Positions 17,631 to 28,557 of a DNA stretch of 64,000 nt are shown in pieces. The stretch lies in NCBI RefSeq assembly GCF_004962245.1, contig NZ_SUHQ01000004.1, positions 238,151 to 302,150 of the forward strand, given 5' to 3'. Position 1 is the stretch's first letter. Each line of letters opens with the position of its first letter. The DNA comes from Mesorhizobium sp. GTDB taxonomy: Bacteria > Pseudomonadota > Alphaproteobacteria > Rhizobiales > Rhizobiaceae. A program made the position numbers and the translations under genes. The notes beneath the pieces were generated by a model. The model worked only from the letters and a program-made list of their open reading frames with translations. It was not told where the DNA came from and did not search any database.

Positions 17631-17689
17631 AGCGTCCGAACGGACGCTCCTGCACGTCGGCCGAGAGCAGATCCGATAAGCTCTCGGCC
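17631..17689 (+). other. Two perfect hairpins between binding-protein and ATPase genes
   Basis: AGCGTCCGAACGGACGCT at 17631-17648 folds into a 7-bp stem with a GAAC loop, and GGCCGAGAGC at 17659-17668 pairs perfectly with GCTCTCGGCC at 17680-17689. No T-run follows, so they are more likely mRNA stabilisers or partial attenuators than full terminators. Confidence 0.6.
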
Positions 17690-17715
17690 AACCGCGATCG
17701 ATGGGAGGAGGGAAG

Positions 17716-19286
<1,571 letters not shown>

Positions 19287-19290
<4 letters not shown>

Positions 19291-20264
19291 CAGCTTTCCT
19301 CGACATTCATTTGCGCCGCAACAACCGAGCGCTGCTCGCCTGGCTGGTGCTGGGCGGGTTGCTCGTCTATTTCCTGCACATCCATCCGAGGGGTGCCAGC
19401 ATTGGCGTCCTTTCGGCATGGGCGAACCAGGGTACGGCGCTCGCCTTCCTGGCTGTCGGCCAGACCATCGTCGTGATGTCGCGCGGCGTGGACCTGTCGA
19501 TCGGTCCGATCATGGCGCTGACCAATTGTCTGGCCTCGCATCTGGTCAATGGCGGGCCGCTGGAGCTTGCTTTTGGCATCGCCATCGTGGTCCTGGCCGG
19601 CGCCGTGTGCGGTGCGATCAACGGCATCGTCGTCGTCGTCGGCAAGATACAGCCGATCATCGCGACCCTGGCGACAGGGGCCATCTATTCAGGCTTTGCC
19701 CTGATCATCAGGCCGATCCCGGGTGGGTCGATAGACGAGACACTCAGCGAACTGACGACTGGCGACCTTGCCGGTATCCTGCCCAGCTCAATCGTTGTGC
19801 TGCTCGTCCTCGTCTGCCTGTTCTGGCTGCCGGTGTCGAAGGCCAGCCTTGGCCGATCGATCGTCGCGGTCGGCTCGTCGGAACAGGCCGCCTATATGTC
19901 CGGTCTCAAGGTCGATCGGGCCAAGATCGCCGCCTACACGCTTGGCGGCATCTTCGCCTCATTCAGCGGCCTCTTCATCGGCTTTCAGACACTAAGCGGC
20001 GACCCATCGATCGGGCTACCCTACACACTCAATTCGATCGCCGCGGTCGTGATTGGCGGTACCGCGCTGACCGGTGGTGCCGGCAGCGTACTGGGCTCGA
20101 TCGCCGGCGCGCTGATCCTGCGCACTATCGGCAGCCTGATTTTCTTCACCGGCCTGCCGCCGCTGGCACAACCCCTCTTCGAAGGCACGGTGCTGCTGGT
20201 CGCCGTGGCATTCGGCGCTACCAGGCTGCTGCGTATCAACAATCGGCTGGAGGTGTTTCAATGA
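19287..20264 (+). CDS. Sugar ABC transporter permease (RbsC type)
   Basis: The 325-residue inner-membrane protein has several hydrophobic helices, VVMSRGVDLSIGPIMALTN and AVVIGGTALTGGAGSVLGS, both family marks. It overlaps the ATPase upstream and the second permease downstream by ATGA, so all three are made together. With the next gene it forms the pore of the importer. Confidence 0.92.
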
Positions 20265-21220
20265 GAGCCGTGTCGTTCGTCACTTCCTTCGACGGTCCGA
20301 CCAAAGCGATCGCCGTGGCGATGCTGCTGCTGCTGGCCGTGGGCGGTGCCTACTATCACCAGTTCCTGTCGCCGATGTACCTTATGCAACAGCTGCAAAA
20401 CGGGGCGTTTCTCGGCATTGTCGCAGCTGGTGCGATGATGGTGATCCTGCTTGGTCACATTGACCTGTCGGTGCCGTGGACAATTACCGCATCTGCCACC
20501 TTGGCTACCGCGCTGGTCGGCACCAGCCCGGAAGCTCTCGTCAGCGAGCGAGGCCTGGTTGCCGGCCTCGGCGCCGGGCTGCTGATCGGACTGATCAACG
20601 GGCTGGGCGTCGCCTATCTGCGCATCCCGTCGATGATCTGGACGCTGGTCACCAACAACATCATCCTGGGGGTCTGCGTGTTCTACAGTGGCTTCTACGC
20701 ACTGCGCAGCCAGCCTTCCCCGGTCATGTCGGCATTGGGAGCCGGCCAACTGTTCGGGATACCCTGCGCCGTCCTCGTCTGGTTTGCGGTCTCGGCGGCA
20801 ATCGTGTTCCTGCTTCGACGCAGCAGGACGGGCCGCTACATCTACGCGGTCGGCACCCACGAACCGGCCGCCTATCTGTCCGGGATCGATACGCGCAAGG
20901 TCATAGTCTTCGCCTTCGTCGTTGCGGGCCTGTGCAGCGCCATCGCCGGGATGCTCCTCACCGGCTATGCCGGCCAATCCTATCAGCGCATGGGCGATCC
21001 CTATCTGCTGCCCGGCATCGCCGCGGTGGTTCTCGGCGGCAGCAGCCTGTTCGGTGGCCGGGGATCCTACTCGGGAACCGTCGCTGGCGTCCTGCTGATC
21101 ACCCTGATCTCGTCGATGCTGTCGATCATGCAGGCGCCCGAAGCTGCGAAGCAGATCTGCTACGGCGTCGTCATCATTCTCATGGTCGGGCTCTACAGCC
21201 GGGCAGCGCCGGCCAACTAA
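20261..21220 (+). CDS. Sugar ABC transporter permease (RbsC type), second subunit
   Basis: The 319-residue inner-membrane protein has MVILLGHIDLSVPWTITAS and AAVVLGGSSLFGGRGSYSG, matching the partner permease. A long open frame extends far upstream in this frame, but the ATG at 20261, overlapping the previous stop as ATGA, gives the family-like N-terminus MRAVSFVTSF. It ends 28 bp before the cupin gene. Confidence 0.91.
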   Translation: MRAVSFVTSFDGPTKAIAVAMLLLLAVGGAYYHQFLSPMYLMQQLQNGAFLGIVAAGAMMVILLGHIDLSVPWTITASATLATALVGTSPEALVSERGLVAGLGAGLLIGLINGLGVAYLRIPSMIWTLVTNNIILGVCVFYSGFYALRSQPSPVMSALGAGQLFGIPCAVLVWFAVSAAIVFLLRRSRTGRYIYAVGTHEPAAYLSGIDTRKVIVFAFVVAGLCSAIAGMLLTGYAGQSYQRMGDPYLLPGIAAVVLGGSSLFGGRGSYSGTVAGVLLITLISSMLSIMQAPEAAKQICYGVVIILMVGLYSRAAPAN

Positions 21221-21248
21221 ATCATTCAGGCAGACAGGATCGGTCGGT

Positions 21249-21710
21249 ATGCAACGAAGTGACGCACAGCGGCATTTGCAGCCGCCGGCCAAATGGAGCG
21301 ATGCGCTCAAGCAGGAGTTCGCCGTCAATCAGCTCAATGGCTGCGTCGGCCAGTCGCTGGTATCGGAGACCACACGGGTTCGCGTCTGGATGATCCGCCT
21401 GAAGCCCGGCGAACGGCTGGGCTTCCATCGGCATGTGCTCGACTATTTCTGGACGACGTCCACGGCCGGCAGCTCTCTTTCATCCTTCCACGACGGCCGG
21501 GTTGTCGAGACGATCTACCGTCCGGGCGATACCAAGCATTTTCGCTTCGGACCCGGGCAGTTTGCAGTGCACGACCTGAAAAACACCGGGGATGCCGCGC
21601 TGGTGTTCACGACGGTCGAATTCATGGAGAGCGCCAATCCGCCGCTGCCGGTGCCCGATCATGTTCGGGTGCGGCCAGGCCGGGTCACCTGGCCTGCGCT
21701 GTCCGAATAG
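21249..21710 (+). CDS. Small cupin-domain protein
   Basis: The 153-residue product is a single cupin barrel: a first motif around PGERLGFHRHVLDYFWTTS, with two histidines for a metal, and a second around FGPGQFAVHDLKNTGD. Related small cupins next to sugar importers are isomerases, epimerases or binding proteins; the sequence does not tell which. It is the last gene of the operon begun at 16494 and converges on the LysR gene ending at 21722. Confidence 0.72.
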   Translation: MQRSDAQRHLQPPAKWSDALKQEFAVNQLNGCVGQSLVSETTRVRVWMIRLKPGERLGFHRHVLDYFWTTSTAGSSLSSFHDGRVVETIYRPGDTKHFRFGPGQFAVHDLKNTGDAALVFTTVEFMESANPPLPVPDHVRVRPGRVTWPALSE

Positions 21711-21721
21711 CTCACGAGCCG

Positions 21722-22648
21722 TTACGACGGCTGACCGGTTGTTATGCGGCGTGGAATGCGCTCTGCCAGGAAGTTCACAAAGACGCGGATGCGGTTGGAC
21801 AGATGCTCGTGGTCGACGAAGATCGCGTGGATGGGTTCGAGGTCGCCGGGGTTGAAGTCCTCAAGAACGGTGACCAGCCGACCCTCGTCGATATCCTTTC
21901 CGACATGGAATGACGACAGCCTTGCAATGCCGAGTCCGGCCAGCGCCAGCTGGCGCATGGTCTCGCCATTGTCGGTTCGCATGTTCCCACTGACCGGCAA
22001 GCTGAGCAGGGCTGCGGCAGCATTTTGTCTGTCCTGGAACGGCCAGGTATCGAGGTTGCGGCGGATGTTGAAGTTCAGACAGTTGTGCGATGCCAGTTCC
22101 TGCGGATGCGACGGGATTCCGTACTTTGCGAAGTAGGTCGGCGACCCGATGACGTGTCGATCGCTTTCCAGCAGCTTGCGGGCCTTGAGCGACGAGTCAT
22201 GCAGGAGGCCGGTCCGGATGGCGACGTCGGCGCGTTCGTAGATCAGGTCGACCGGAAAATCGGAAAGGGTGAGATCGAGCGTAATGCCGGGATTTTGCGC
22301 CAGGAATTCGGGAATAATCGGGATCAGGTAGTGCGTCGCGAATGGAATGTTGGCGTTCACGCGCAGTGGCCCACGGGGTTCATTGGACCCCGATGCGACG
22401 GCGCGCTCGGTCTGCTCGATCTCGCTGACGATGCGCTGAGCCCGGTCGAACAGCATCTCGCCCTCCGGTGTGAGCTGAAGATTGCGCGTCGACCGGATGA
22501 CCAGAGGAACGCCGAGCCGCTCCTCGATTCTGGTAACCAGCTTGCTGACCGCCGAGGGTGTGATGTGCAGCGCGCGCGCCGCAGCCGAGAAACTGCCCAT
22601 CTCGACAACCCGGACGAACACTTCCATTTCGGCGCCGCGATTGATCAC
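21722..22648 (-). CDS. LysR-family transcriptional regulator
   Basis: The 308-residue product has the N-terminal helix-turn-helix (MEVFVRVVEMGSFSAAARAL, then HITPSAVSKLVTRIEERLG) and a C-terminal LysR substrate domain (LRVNANIPFATHYLIPIIPEF, DVAIRTGLLHDSSLKARKL). GTG 22648 follows GGGAGGAGG; longer in-frame forms have no site. Its N-terminal segment VINRGAEMEVF resembles VNRSGEMEVF of the LysR at 32421, so the two are close paralogues. It is divergent from another LysR gene at 22839, with a palindrome in between. Confidence 0.9.
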   Translation of the reverse strand: MINRGAEMEVFVRVVEMGSFSAAARALHITPSAVSKLVTRIEERLGVPLVIRSTRNLQLTPEGEMLFDRAQRIVSEIEQTERAVASGSNEPRGPLRVNANIPFATHYLIPIIPEFLAQNPGITLDLTLSDFPVDLIYERADVAIRTGLLHDSSLKARKLLESDRHVIGSPTYFAKYGIPSHPQELASHNCLNFNIRRNLDTWPFQDRQNAAAALLSLPVSGNMRTDNGETMRQLALAGLGIARLSSFHVGKDIDEGRLVTVLEDFNPGDLEPIHAIFVDHEHLSNRIRVFVNFLAERIPRRITTGQPS

Positions 22649-22725
22649 GTGATCCTCCTCCCGCGCTGGTCCTGGCGACACAAGGCCGCCACTACGCGCC
22701 TGATCATAAGGAATCTGCGAGCAAT

Positions 22726-22742
22726 TGTGAAATTGGTTCACA
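22726..22742 (+). promoter_or_regulatory. Perfect 6-bp-arm palindrome between divergent LysR genes
   Basis: TGTGAAATTGGTTCACA has arms TGTGAA/TTCACA and a 5-bp centre, a layout suitable for a LysR or CRP-like dimer. It is 78 bp upstream of the minus-strand LysR start and 97 bp upstream of the plus-strand one. Which regulator binds is not known. Confidence 0.45.
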
Positions 22743-22838
22743 GCTGAAATCTGTTTTTCGCAAATTCTGAAAAACACTCTCTTCCGCTACTGAATGATCA
22801 AGCCGGTGCGAACCGGAAGATAGCTGGAGGAGGGTGGC

Positions 22839-23753
22839 ATGGACAGAATTCAGGATCTCCATCTGTTTCGCACGGTGGTACGCGCCGGCAGTCTCACTTC
22901 TGCCGGCAACCATCTCGGTCTGTCACCTGCTGCCATGAGTGGGCGCTTGAAGGCGTTGGAAGCCCACTATGGTGTCTCCCTGCTGAAACGGTCGACCCGT
23001 TCCATGAACCTGACTCCGGAAGGGCGGCTCCTGTTCGAGAATTCAGACCGTGTGATCGAGGAATTCGATACGCTAGAGGCGACGCTGCGCAGCGGCGGCA
23101 GCGATCTGCGCGGCTCTATCACGCTGACATGTCCGAGCGATCTGGGCCGGCAGCATGTAGCGGGAATGGTGGATGAGTTTCTCGCAGAAAATCCCGAAAT
23201 CCAGATGCGCATGTTCCTCACCGACAACGTCCTGGACATCGTCGAGACCGGCTGCGACGTGGCGATCCGCTACGGCAACCTGCCCGACAGCGCGCTGACC
23301 ACCAGACGGCTCGGACCCAACCGGCGGCTGATCTGCTGCGCGCCCGCTTATGCCGAGCGGCATGGCATGCCGGCCACGCCTCATGATCTTGCGCAGTACA
23401 ACTGCCTGGCGCTGCTCAGGTCGGATCGCATCATGGATGAGTGGGAATTTATCAAGGATGGCGAGACAATGACCATCCGCATCCAGGGCGACCGGATGTC
23501 GAGTGATGGCTTCGCCCTTCGGCAGATGGCGATGGAAGGCGTTGGCCTGGTGCGCAAATCGCTGTGGGATGTTGCCGGTGATCTGAAGAGCGGACGGCTG
23601 CTGAGCGTGCTCGACGATTACACACGCAGCCCCTTCGGCTTTCACCTGCTGACCGACCACCGCACGATGATGCCGCGGCGCATCCGCCTGTTCATCGATT
23701 TCGCGGTTCGATATTTCAAGCGGCTGAGTGGCGAGTTGGCGGCCTATGTCTAG
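22839..23753 (+). CDS. LysR-family transcriptional regulator
   Basis: The 304-residue product has MDRIQDLHLFRTVVRAGSLT and NHLGLSPAAMSGRLKALEAHYG (helix-turn-helix), KRSTRSMNLTPEGRLLFENS (linker), then a LysR effector domain (GSITLTCPSDLGRQHV, DVAIRYGNLPDSALTTRRLG). ATG 22839 follows GGAGGAGG. It is followed after 210 bp by an SDR gene on the same strand, a likely target besides the divergent operon. Confidence 0.9.
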   Translation: MDRIQDLHLFRTVVRAGSLTSAGNHLGLSPAAMSGRLKALEAHYGVSLLKRSTRSMNLTPEGRLLFENSDRVIEEFDTLEATLRSGGSDLRGSITLTCPSDLGRQHVAGMVDEFLAENPEIQMRMFLTDNVLDIVETGCDVAIRYGNLPDSALTTRRLGPNRRLICCAPAYAERHGMPATPHDLAQYNCLALLRSDRIMDEWEFIKDGETMTIRIQGDRMSSDGFALRQMAMEGVGLVRKSLWDVAGDLKSGRLLSVLDDYTRSPFGFHLLTDHRTMMPRRIRLFIDFAVRYFKRLSGELAAYV

Positions 23754-23963
23754 GTCGCCCCACCCCAGCATCCGCCGTACGGCGGTGGCATCTTTCGGAA
23801 ATGCCGAAATAGGTCTTTCGCCCTTGGCTGTTTTTCCCATGGGCAAAGACGGGCAACAAGGCGGCGGGCAGAGTGCGTGCAGTCAGCTGCGTTCGGCACG
23901 AGCGACCGGGCGGACGTTTGCCGCAGTCAATTTTCTTCAATCAACAGGATGGAGGCCAAGGTC

Positions 23964-24746
23964 ATGGATCTCGGTATAGCTGGAAAAGTGGCAATCGTGA
24001 CCGGCGGCAGTTCCGGCATCGGACTGGCGATCGCCCAGTCGTTCCACAATGAAGGGGTGACCGTCGTCATCAACGGCCGTGATGCGGCGAAGCTGGAGGC
24101 GGCCGTCACCCAGATCGGACCCAACTGCCGCGGCGTCGTCGCCGATCTCACGACGGCGGAGGGTGCGGCCAAGCTCTATGCCTTTGCACGCCAGTCCGGT
24201 CCGATCGCGTTCCTCGTCAACAATATCGGTCGCTTCGACGTCGAGGATTTCTTCACCATCTCTGACGAGCGCTGGCACGAATACTTCGAGTTCAACGTCA
24301 TGACCGGCATCCGCATCACCCGGCCGGTCCTGAAGGAGATGCTCGACAACAATGACGGCAGCATCGTCTTCATCTCGAGCGAAGCGGCAGTGCGTTCAAT
24401 CCCGTTCATGGTCCATTATTCCCTGACCAAGACCGCGCAGCTCGGCCTGTCGCGGGCGCTTGCCGAGATGACGCGGGGCACCCGCGTCCGCGTAAACGCC
24501 TACATGCCGGGACCGACGGCGACGGATTCGGTCAAGGACTACTTCCAGGGAATAGCCGCCGATCGGGGGATCTCGTTCGACGAGGTACTGCGAGGATTTT
24601 TCAAGGACGACCAGCCCGGATCGCTCATCCAGAAGCTGATCGATCCAGAAATGCACGGACGGGCAGTCGTGCAGATGGCAGCCAACTGGGCGATGAATGG
24701 GACCATGCAGCGCGCCGACGGCGGCGCTGTCCACTCGATCCTCTGA
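23964..24746 (+). CDS. Short-chain dehydrogenase/reductase
   Basis: The 260-residue product has VTGGSSGIGLAIAQSF, NNIGRFDV in place of NNAG, FISSEAAVRS with the catalytic serine and HYSLTKTAQ with the Tyr/Lys pair. The ATG at 23964 is preferred because GGAGG lies eight bases upstream; an ATG at 23949 overlaps that site. The C-terminal half carries an insert around YFQGIAADRGISFDEVLRGF that makes it longer than FabG-type enzymes. The reductase gene at 24931 follows after 184 bp. Confidence 0.88.
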   Translation: MDLGIAGKVAIVTGGSSGIGLAIAQSFHNEGVTVVINGRDAAKLEAAVTQIGPNCRGVVADLTTAEGAAKLYAFARQSGPIAFLVNNIGRFDVEDFFTISDERWHEYFEFNVMTGIRITRPVLKEMLDNNDGSIVFISSEAAVRSIPFMVHYSLTKTAQLGLSRALAEMTRGTRVRVNAYMPGPTATDSVKDYFQGIAADRGISFDEVLRGFFKDDQPGSLIQKLIDPEMHGRAVVQMAANWAMNGTMQRADGGAVHSIL

Positions 24747-24930
24747 GCGCCGGGAAAGCACGCGCCCGATCTGCCGCGATGATCGGCCGCCGACATCATC
24801 CGCATTGACACGGGGGCACAGCTGTTTGGAAACGCAGCCGGCTGCCGCTCCTCGACACTCAAGCCTAACATTTCATCGATCGCCATGGGCCGCATCGCGC
24901 CGGGTGGACGACAGCATCAGGGAGATCCCA

Positions 24931-25998
24931 ATGTATAAAAAGCGCGCCTTAGTCGTCGGTGTTACCGGCATCGTCGGATTGAATGTCGCCGAGTATCTTG
25001 CCGAGCAAGGTGGCTGGGAGATCAGTGGGATCTCCCGGCGGCGGCCGCTCGGTGCGAGTTACGTGAACACGATCGCCCTCGACGTCCTCGATCGCGAGAA
25101 GACGGTCCAGAGCCTGGCGCATCTCCAGCCGACCCATATCTTCTACTGCACCTGGACCCGGGGCGCCGACGAAGACGAGAACATCCGGCTGAATGGCGCC
25201 ATGCTCGGCAATGTGCTGGATGCCTTCAAGGGCAAGAGCTGCGTCGAACATGTCGCGGTGGTGACCGGCACCAAGCACTATCTCGGCCCGTTCGAACACT
25301 ATGCCAAGAGCACGCCCGTGACGCCGTTCCGCGAAGAGCAGCCGCGCCTGCCGCACAAGAACTTCTACTATGCGCTGGAGGACATCGTCATGGGGGCGGC
25401 GGCGGAACGCGGCTTCGGCTGGAGCGTGCATCGCTCGCATACGATTATCGGCTATGCCGTCGGCAACCTGATGAATATCGGCGCCACGCTGGCGACGCAT
25501 GCGTCGATCTGCAAGGCAACCGGACAGCCGTTCTTCTTTCCCGGCCATCCCGCGGCCTATCAGGGGTTGAATGACATCACCGACGCGCGTCTGTTGGCCC
25601 GGCAGATCGTCTGGGCCTCTACCGAACCGAATGCCGGCAATGAAGCCTACAACGCCGCCAATGGCGACGTCTTCCGGTGGAGCCGGCTGTGGAACGTCAT
25701 CGCCGACTATTTCGGCATCGAGGCCGCGCCTTACCCCGACAGGCAGGTCAAGCTTGAGGACCAGATGAAGGACTCGGGCCCGGCTTGGGATGGGCTGGTC
25801 GCCCAACACGGTCTGCAGCCGAACAGGCTTGGCATGCTGGCCTCTCCGTGGCACACCGACCTCGACCTCGGCCGGCCTATGGAATGTGTCAACAGCATGG
25901 AGAAGAGCCGCCGTTTCGGCTTCCTCGACTATCAGGACACCGACCGATCGTTCATCGACGTCTTCGATCGCTTGCGGCGCGAACGCGTCATTCCGTGA
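24931..25998 (+). CDS. NAD(P)-dependent SDR of the PRISE type (atypical extended SDR)
   Basis: The 355-residue product has VVGVTGIVGLNVAEYL as its dinucleotide motif, GTKHYLGPFEHYAKS and NFYYALEDIV, which are marks of the PRISE group (progesterone 5-beta-reductase and iridoid synthase-like). The start ATG 24931 follows GGAG. These reductases act on enones or aldehyde substrates in plants; bacterial members are mostly uncharacterised. Position with the SDR at 23964 suggests a shared pathway. Confidence 0.82.
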   Translation: MYKKRALVVGVTGIVGLNVAEYLAEQGGWEISGISRRRPLGASYVNTIALDVLDREKTVQSLAHLQPTHIFYCTWTRGADEDENIRLNGAMLGNVLDAFKGKSCVEHVAVVTGTKHYLGPFEHYAKSTPVTPFREEQPRLPHKNFYYALEDIVMGAAAERGFGWSVHRSHTIIGYAVGNLMNIGATLATHASICKATGQPFFFPGHPAAYQGLNDITDARLLARQIVWASTEPNAGNEAYNAANGDVFRWSRLWNVIADYFGIEAAPYPDRQVKLEDQMKDSGPAWDGLVAQHGLQPNRLGMLASPWHTDLDLGRPMECVNSMEKSRRFGFLDYQDTDRSFIDVFDRLRRERVIP

Positions 25999-26116
25999 CG
26001 CGGCTGCGGATCTGCTTGAGGCGGCGCTGGTCGACAGCGCCGCTTTTCCTTGCGAACAGGCGAGATGGTGATCTTGTCGGGCCTGAATCGGGCCGCCGCC
26101 TCGGCCGATGCCGTCG

Positions 26117-26422
26117 TTACTCGAAGGGGCGGGCGCCCAGCATGTGGGCGATGCGGTCGAGGGTCCGCTTCGATGCATGCATCCGCCGGCACTTCACTTC
26201 CCTGACGCCAGGGACCTCCAACAGGAAGGTGCGGATCGGCCCTGCATAGGTCATGGCGATGTTGGGGCATGCCTCGCAGGCACCGGTCAGCTCGACGGTG
26301 ACGACGCCATTCTCGATATCGACGATTTCGATGTTGCCGCCATGGCCGAGTACCAGCGGGCGGATGCCGGCGAGCGCCCGTTCGAGTCCGTCCGCGTTGA
26401 TCTGCGGGCCACCGGCGGTCAT
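26117..26422 (-). CDS. NifU C-terminal-domain protein (Fe-S scaffold type)
   Basis: The 101-residue product matches the NifU C-terminal (Nfu) domain: GLERALAGIRPLVLGHGG, VVTVELTGACEACPNIA with the CxxC pair that holds an iron-sulfur cluster, and a final VPGVREVKC. It is coupled by a 4-bp ATGA overlap to the amidohydrolase upstream. Nfu proteins normally serve Fe-S enzymes; why one is tied to an amidohydrolase, which uses zinc or another metal, is unclear. It may deliver a cluster to an enzyme elsewhere in the pathway. Confidence 0.82.
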   Translation of the reverse strand: MTAGGPQINADGLERALAGIRPLVLGHGGNIEIVDIENGVVTVELTGACEACPNIAMTYAGPIRTFLLEVPGVREVKCRRMHASKRTLDRIAHMLGARPFE

Positions 26423-27429
26423 GCAGCGAGCCCCAGCTCGGCCCGTTTGCGGTTGAGATCAATGCCGAGGCCATTGGCGAAGTTGATCCCGAAGACCTTT
26501 TCCTTGATCTCCCTGGTAAGCTGTGGATAGCCGTATTTGTCCTGCAGTTCGTCCGGCATCTCCATCGTCGCCCAGGCATCGATGTAGGGCTGGATGTGGG
26601 GCCAGATGAACGCCTCCGAACCGTAACAAATGCGGTCGCTGCCGACGAAAAGCAGCGCCTCGCCGAGCCTGTGCAGCATTTTGTGCGGCTGCAGGAAGTA
26701 CTGATTGAACCACAACGGCAGGATCAGATAGACGTTTTCGAACCGGCTGGCGATCGAGATGGTTTCGGCAACATAGGGATCGCCCAGGTGGTGGATGCCG
26801 AAATTGAGTTCCGGAAAATCGGCCGCCGCATACTGGATGTCGTTCGGCATAAAGGCTTCGACCGGTCCGAGCTCGAGCGGAAAGCCCTTGTGGAACTGAA
26901 CCATCTTGATGCCGAGCTCGATGGCCTTCTCCCATAGCGGATAGGCAACGTCGCGATCGTCGGCGCGCCACTGACAGCCACGCATCTGGTACTGATAGAA
27001 TTTCATGCTGACGGCACCCCATTCCTTCACCTGGCGTTCCATCTCGGCAAGTGCGTAGTCCAGCCCCTGGTAAGCGGGGTCGACGCCGCCCGTAAGAAGG
27101 ATGCGGGACGGGTTGGATTTGGCCAGTTCGTAGCTCAGTTCGACGGGACCGAGGCCGGCCTTCCAATGGGCGAAGAGCGGCACCGAACACGCCATGGCGA
27201 GATCGGTGTCGCTCTTCTCGAAGAGGGCGGCGTTCGCCCAGTCGAGGTCCGGTGGTGACGAGAAGCCGGGATTGGCCTCCGGGCCGCGTCGCGCGGTGAG
27301 GTCGATGAAGCCCTTCAACTGTTCGCGCAGCACGCGCACGCGGCGCCCGTCGCTGCCGGGCTTGATCTGCCTGTCGGTGAAGTCCTGGCAATGGACCGCT
27401 GCGTCGAAGACAAACATTCCGTCCTTCAT
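26419..27429 (-). CDS. Amidohydrolase 2 family protein (TIM-barrel metal hydrolase or decarboxylase)
   Basis: The 336-residue product starts MKDGMFVFDAAVHCQDF, where the Dx(V/T)xH-type N-terminal motif is altered to DAAVHC. It continues with TGGVDPAYQGLDYALAEM, FHKGFPLELGPVEAF, GIHHLGDPYVAETI and a late CYGSEAFIWPHIQ, similar to the amidohydrolase-2 group (ACMSD-like decarboxylases and lactonases). The start ATG 27429 follows GGAGGAAATC. It is divergent from the transketolase genes. Reaction not known. Confidence 0.8.
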   Translation of the reverse strand: MKDGMFVFDAAVHCQDFTDRQIKPGSDGRRVRVLREQLKGFIDLTARRGPEANPGFSSPPDLDWANAALFEKSDTDLAMACSVPLFAHWKAGLGPVELSYELAKSNPSRILLTGGVDPAYQGLDYALAEMERQVKEWGAVSMKFYQYQMRGCQWRADDRDVAYPLWEKAIELGIKMVQFHKGFPLELGPVEAFMPNDIQYAAADFPELNFGIHHLGDPYVAETISIASRFENVYLILPLWFNQYFLQPHKMLHRLGEALLFVGSDRICYGSEAFIWPHIQPYIDAWATMEMPDELQDKYGYPQLTREIKEKVFGINFANGLGIDLNRKRAELGLAA

Positions 27430-27648
27430 GATTTCCTCCGCTTTGCATGGCCGATCGTGCCGCCACAGCAAATTGCAGCGGCAAACGGATCGCCTGATGC
27501 TCGTCTTTAGCACGCCAATCGGACTCGGATTTTTCAGCATTTCCGCAGTCAGTTTTCAGAATGAATTGCCAACGAAATGACCGCTGGACGGTTAGAAAAC
27601 GACACAAAGCCGAAGGTGAGATCGGCGTTCGCGTGGAGGACAAAAAGC

Positions 27649-28557
27649 GTGCTGGGAAAGCAGAAGAACAGGACACCGAACAGTTCGCCGCCCGCCGGTC
27701 GCGCTGAATTCGCACCGAACGAGGTGGAACTGGCCATGCTGAAGGAGAAAGCACTGTTCTCCCGTCTGGAGGCGATCCGGCTGATCGAGATCGCCAAGGT
27801 CGGCCACTATACCTCGGCCTTTTCGGCCGCCGAGCTGTTCGCCTCGCTCTACTATGGCGTCATGCGCCTGAAGCCCGGTGAGCCGAACTGGGCCGAGCGC
27901 GATCGTTTCATGATGGGCAAGGGCCACGCGGCGGTTGGGCTCTTCCCGATCCTTGCCGATCTTGGCTTCTTTCCGACGGAAATCCTCGATGGCTACACGC
28001 GCCTCGGCAATCCGCTCGGCGACCATCCCGACATGCGCAAGGTGCCCGGCATTGATTTCAGTTCCGGTTCCATCGGCCATGCGCTGTCGGCCGGCTGCGG
28101 CATGGCGCTGGCCGGCCGCATTCTCGGCAAGGACTTCCATACTTTCGTGATGATCGGCGACGGCGAGCTGCAGGAAGGCCAGGTCTGGGAGGCGGCCCTG
28201 TTCGGCGCCCACAACAGGCTGAACCGTCTGATAGGAATCATCGACCGTAATGGCTACCAGCTCGACGGCGCCGTCGACGACATCATCACCGTCGAGCCGA
28301 TCGTCGACAAATGGCGGAGCTTCGGCTGGGAAACCCACGTCGTCGACGGCCATGACGTTGGTGCGGTGACGACGCTGCTGCGCTCACTCAAGGCCGACAC
28401 GGCGCGCGACCGCCCGGTCATGGTCGTGGCCGAGACGGTGAAGGGCAAGGGCGTCTCCTACATGGAGACCGAACCGGGCTGGCATCTCGGCTATCTCGAT
28501 CCGGTCGACGCCGAAAGGGCGATCGCCGAGATCAAGGCAATGGAGATAAGGGGATGA
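27649..28557 (+). CDS. Transketolase, N-terminal subunit (ThDP-binding)
   Basis: The 302-residue product is the pyrophosphate-binding half of a split transketolase: YGVMRLKPGEPNWAERDRF, MGKGHAAVGLFPIL, SGSIGHALSAGCGMALAG and the ThDP motif GDGELQEGQVWEAALFGAH with IDRNGYQLDG. GTG 27649 is taken as start because GGAGGA lies eight bases upstream. It overlaps the C-terminal subunit gene by ATGA. Two-subunit transketolases in catabolic clusters often act on a specific sugar or keto acid rather than in the pentose phosphate pathway. Confidence 0.91.
   Translation: MLGKQKNRTPNSSPPAGRAEFAPNEVELAMLKEKALFSRLEAIRLIEIAKVGHYTSAFSAAELFASLYYGVMRLKPGEPNWAERDRFMMGKGHAAVGLFPILADLGFFPTEILDGYTRLGNPLGDHPDMRKVPGIDFSSGSIGHALSAGCGMALAGRILGKDFHTFVMIGDGELQEGQVWEAALFGAHNRLNRLIGIIDRNGYQLDGAVDDIITVEPIVDKWRSFGWETHVVDGHDVGAVTTLLRSLKADTARDRPVMVVAETVKGKGVSYMETEPGWHLGYLDPVDAERAIAEIKAMEIRG

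Noticed and set aside
26459..27754. A 431-codon minus-strand open frame over the amidohydrolase gene
   Set aside because: It overlaps the real gene in another frame of the same strand; no motif, Arg/Ser-rich composition.
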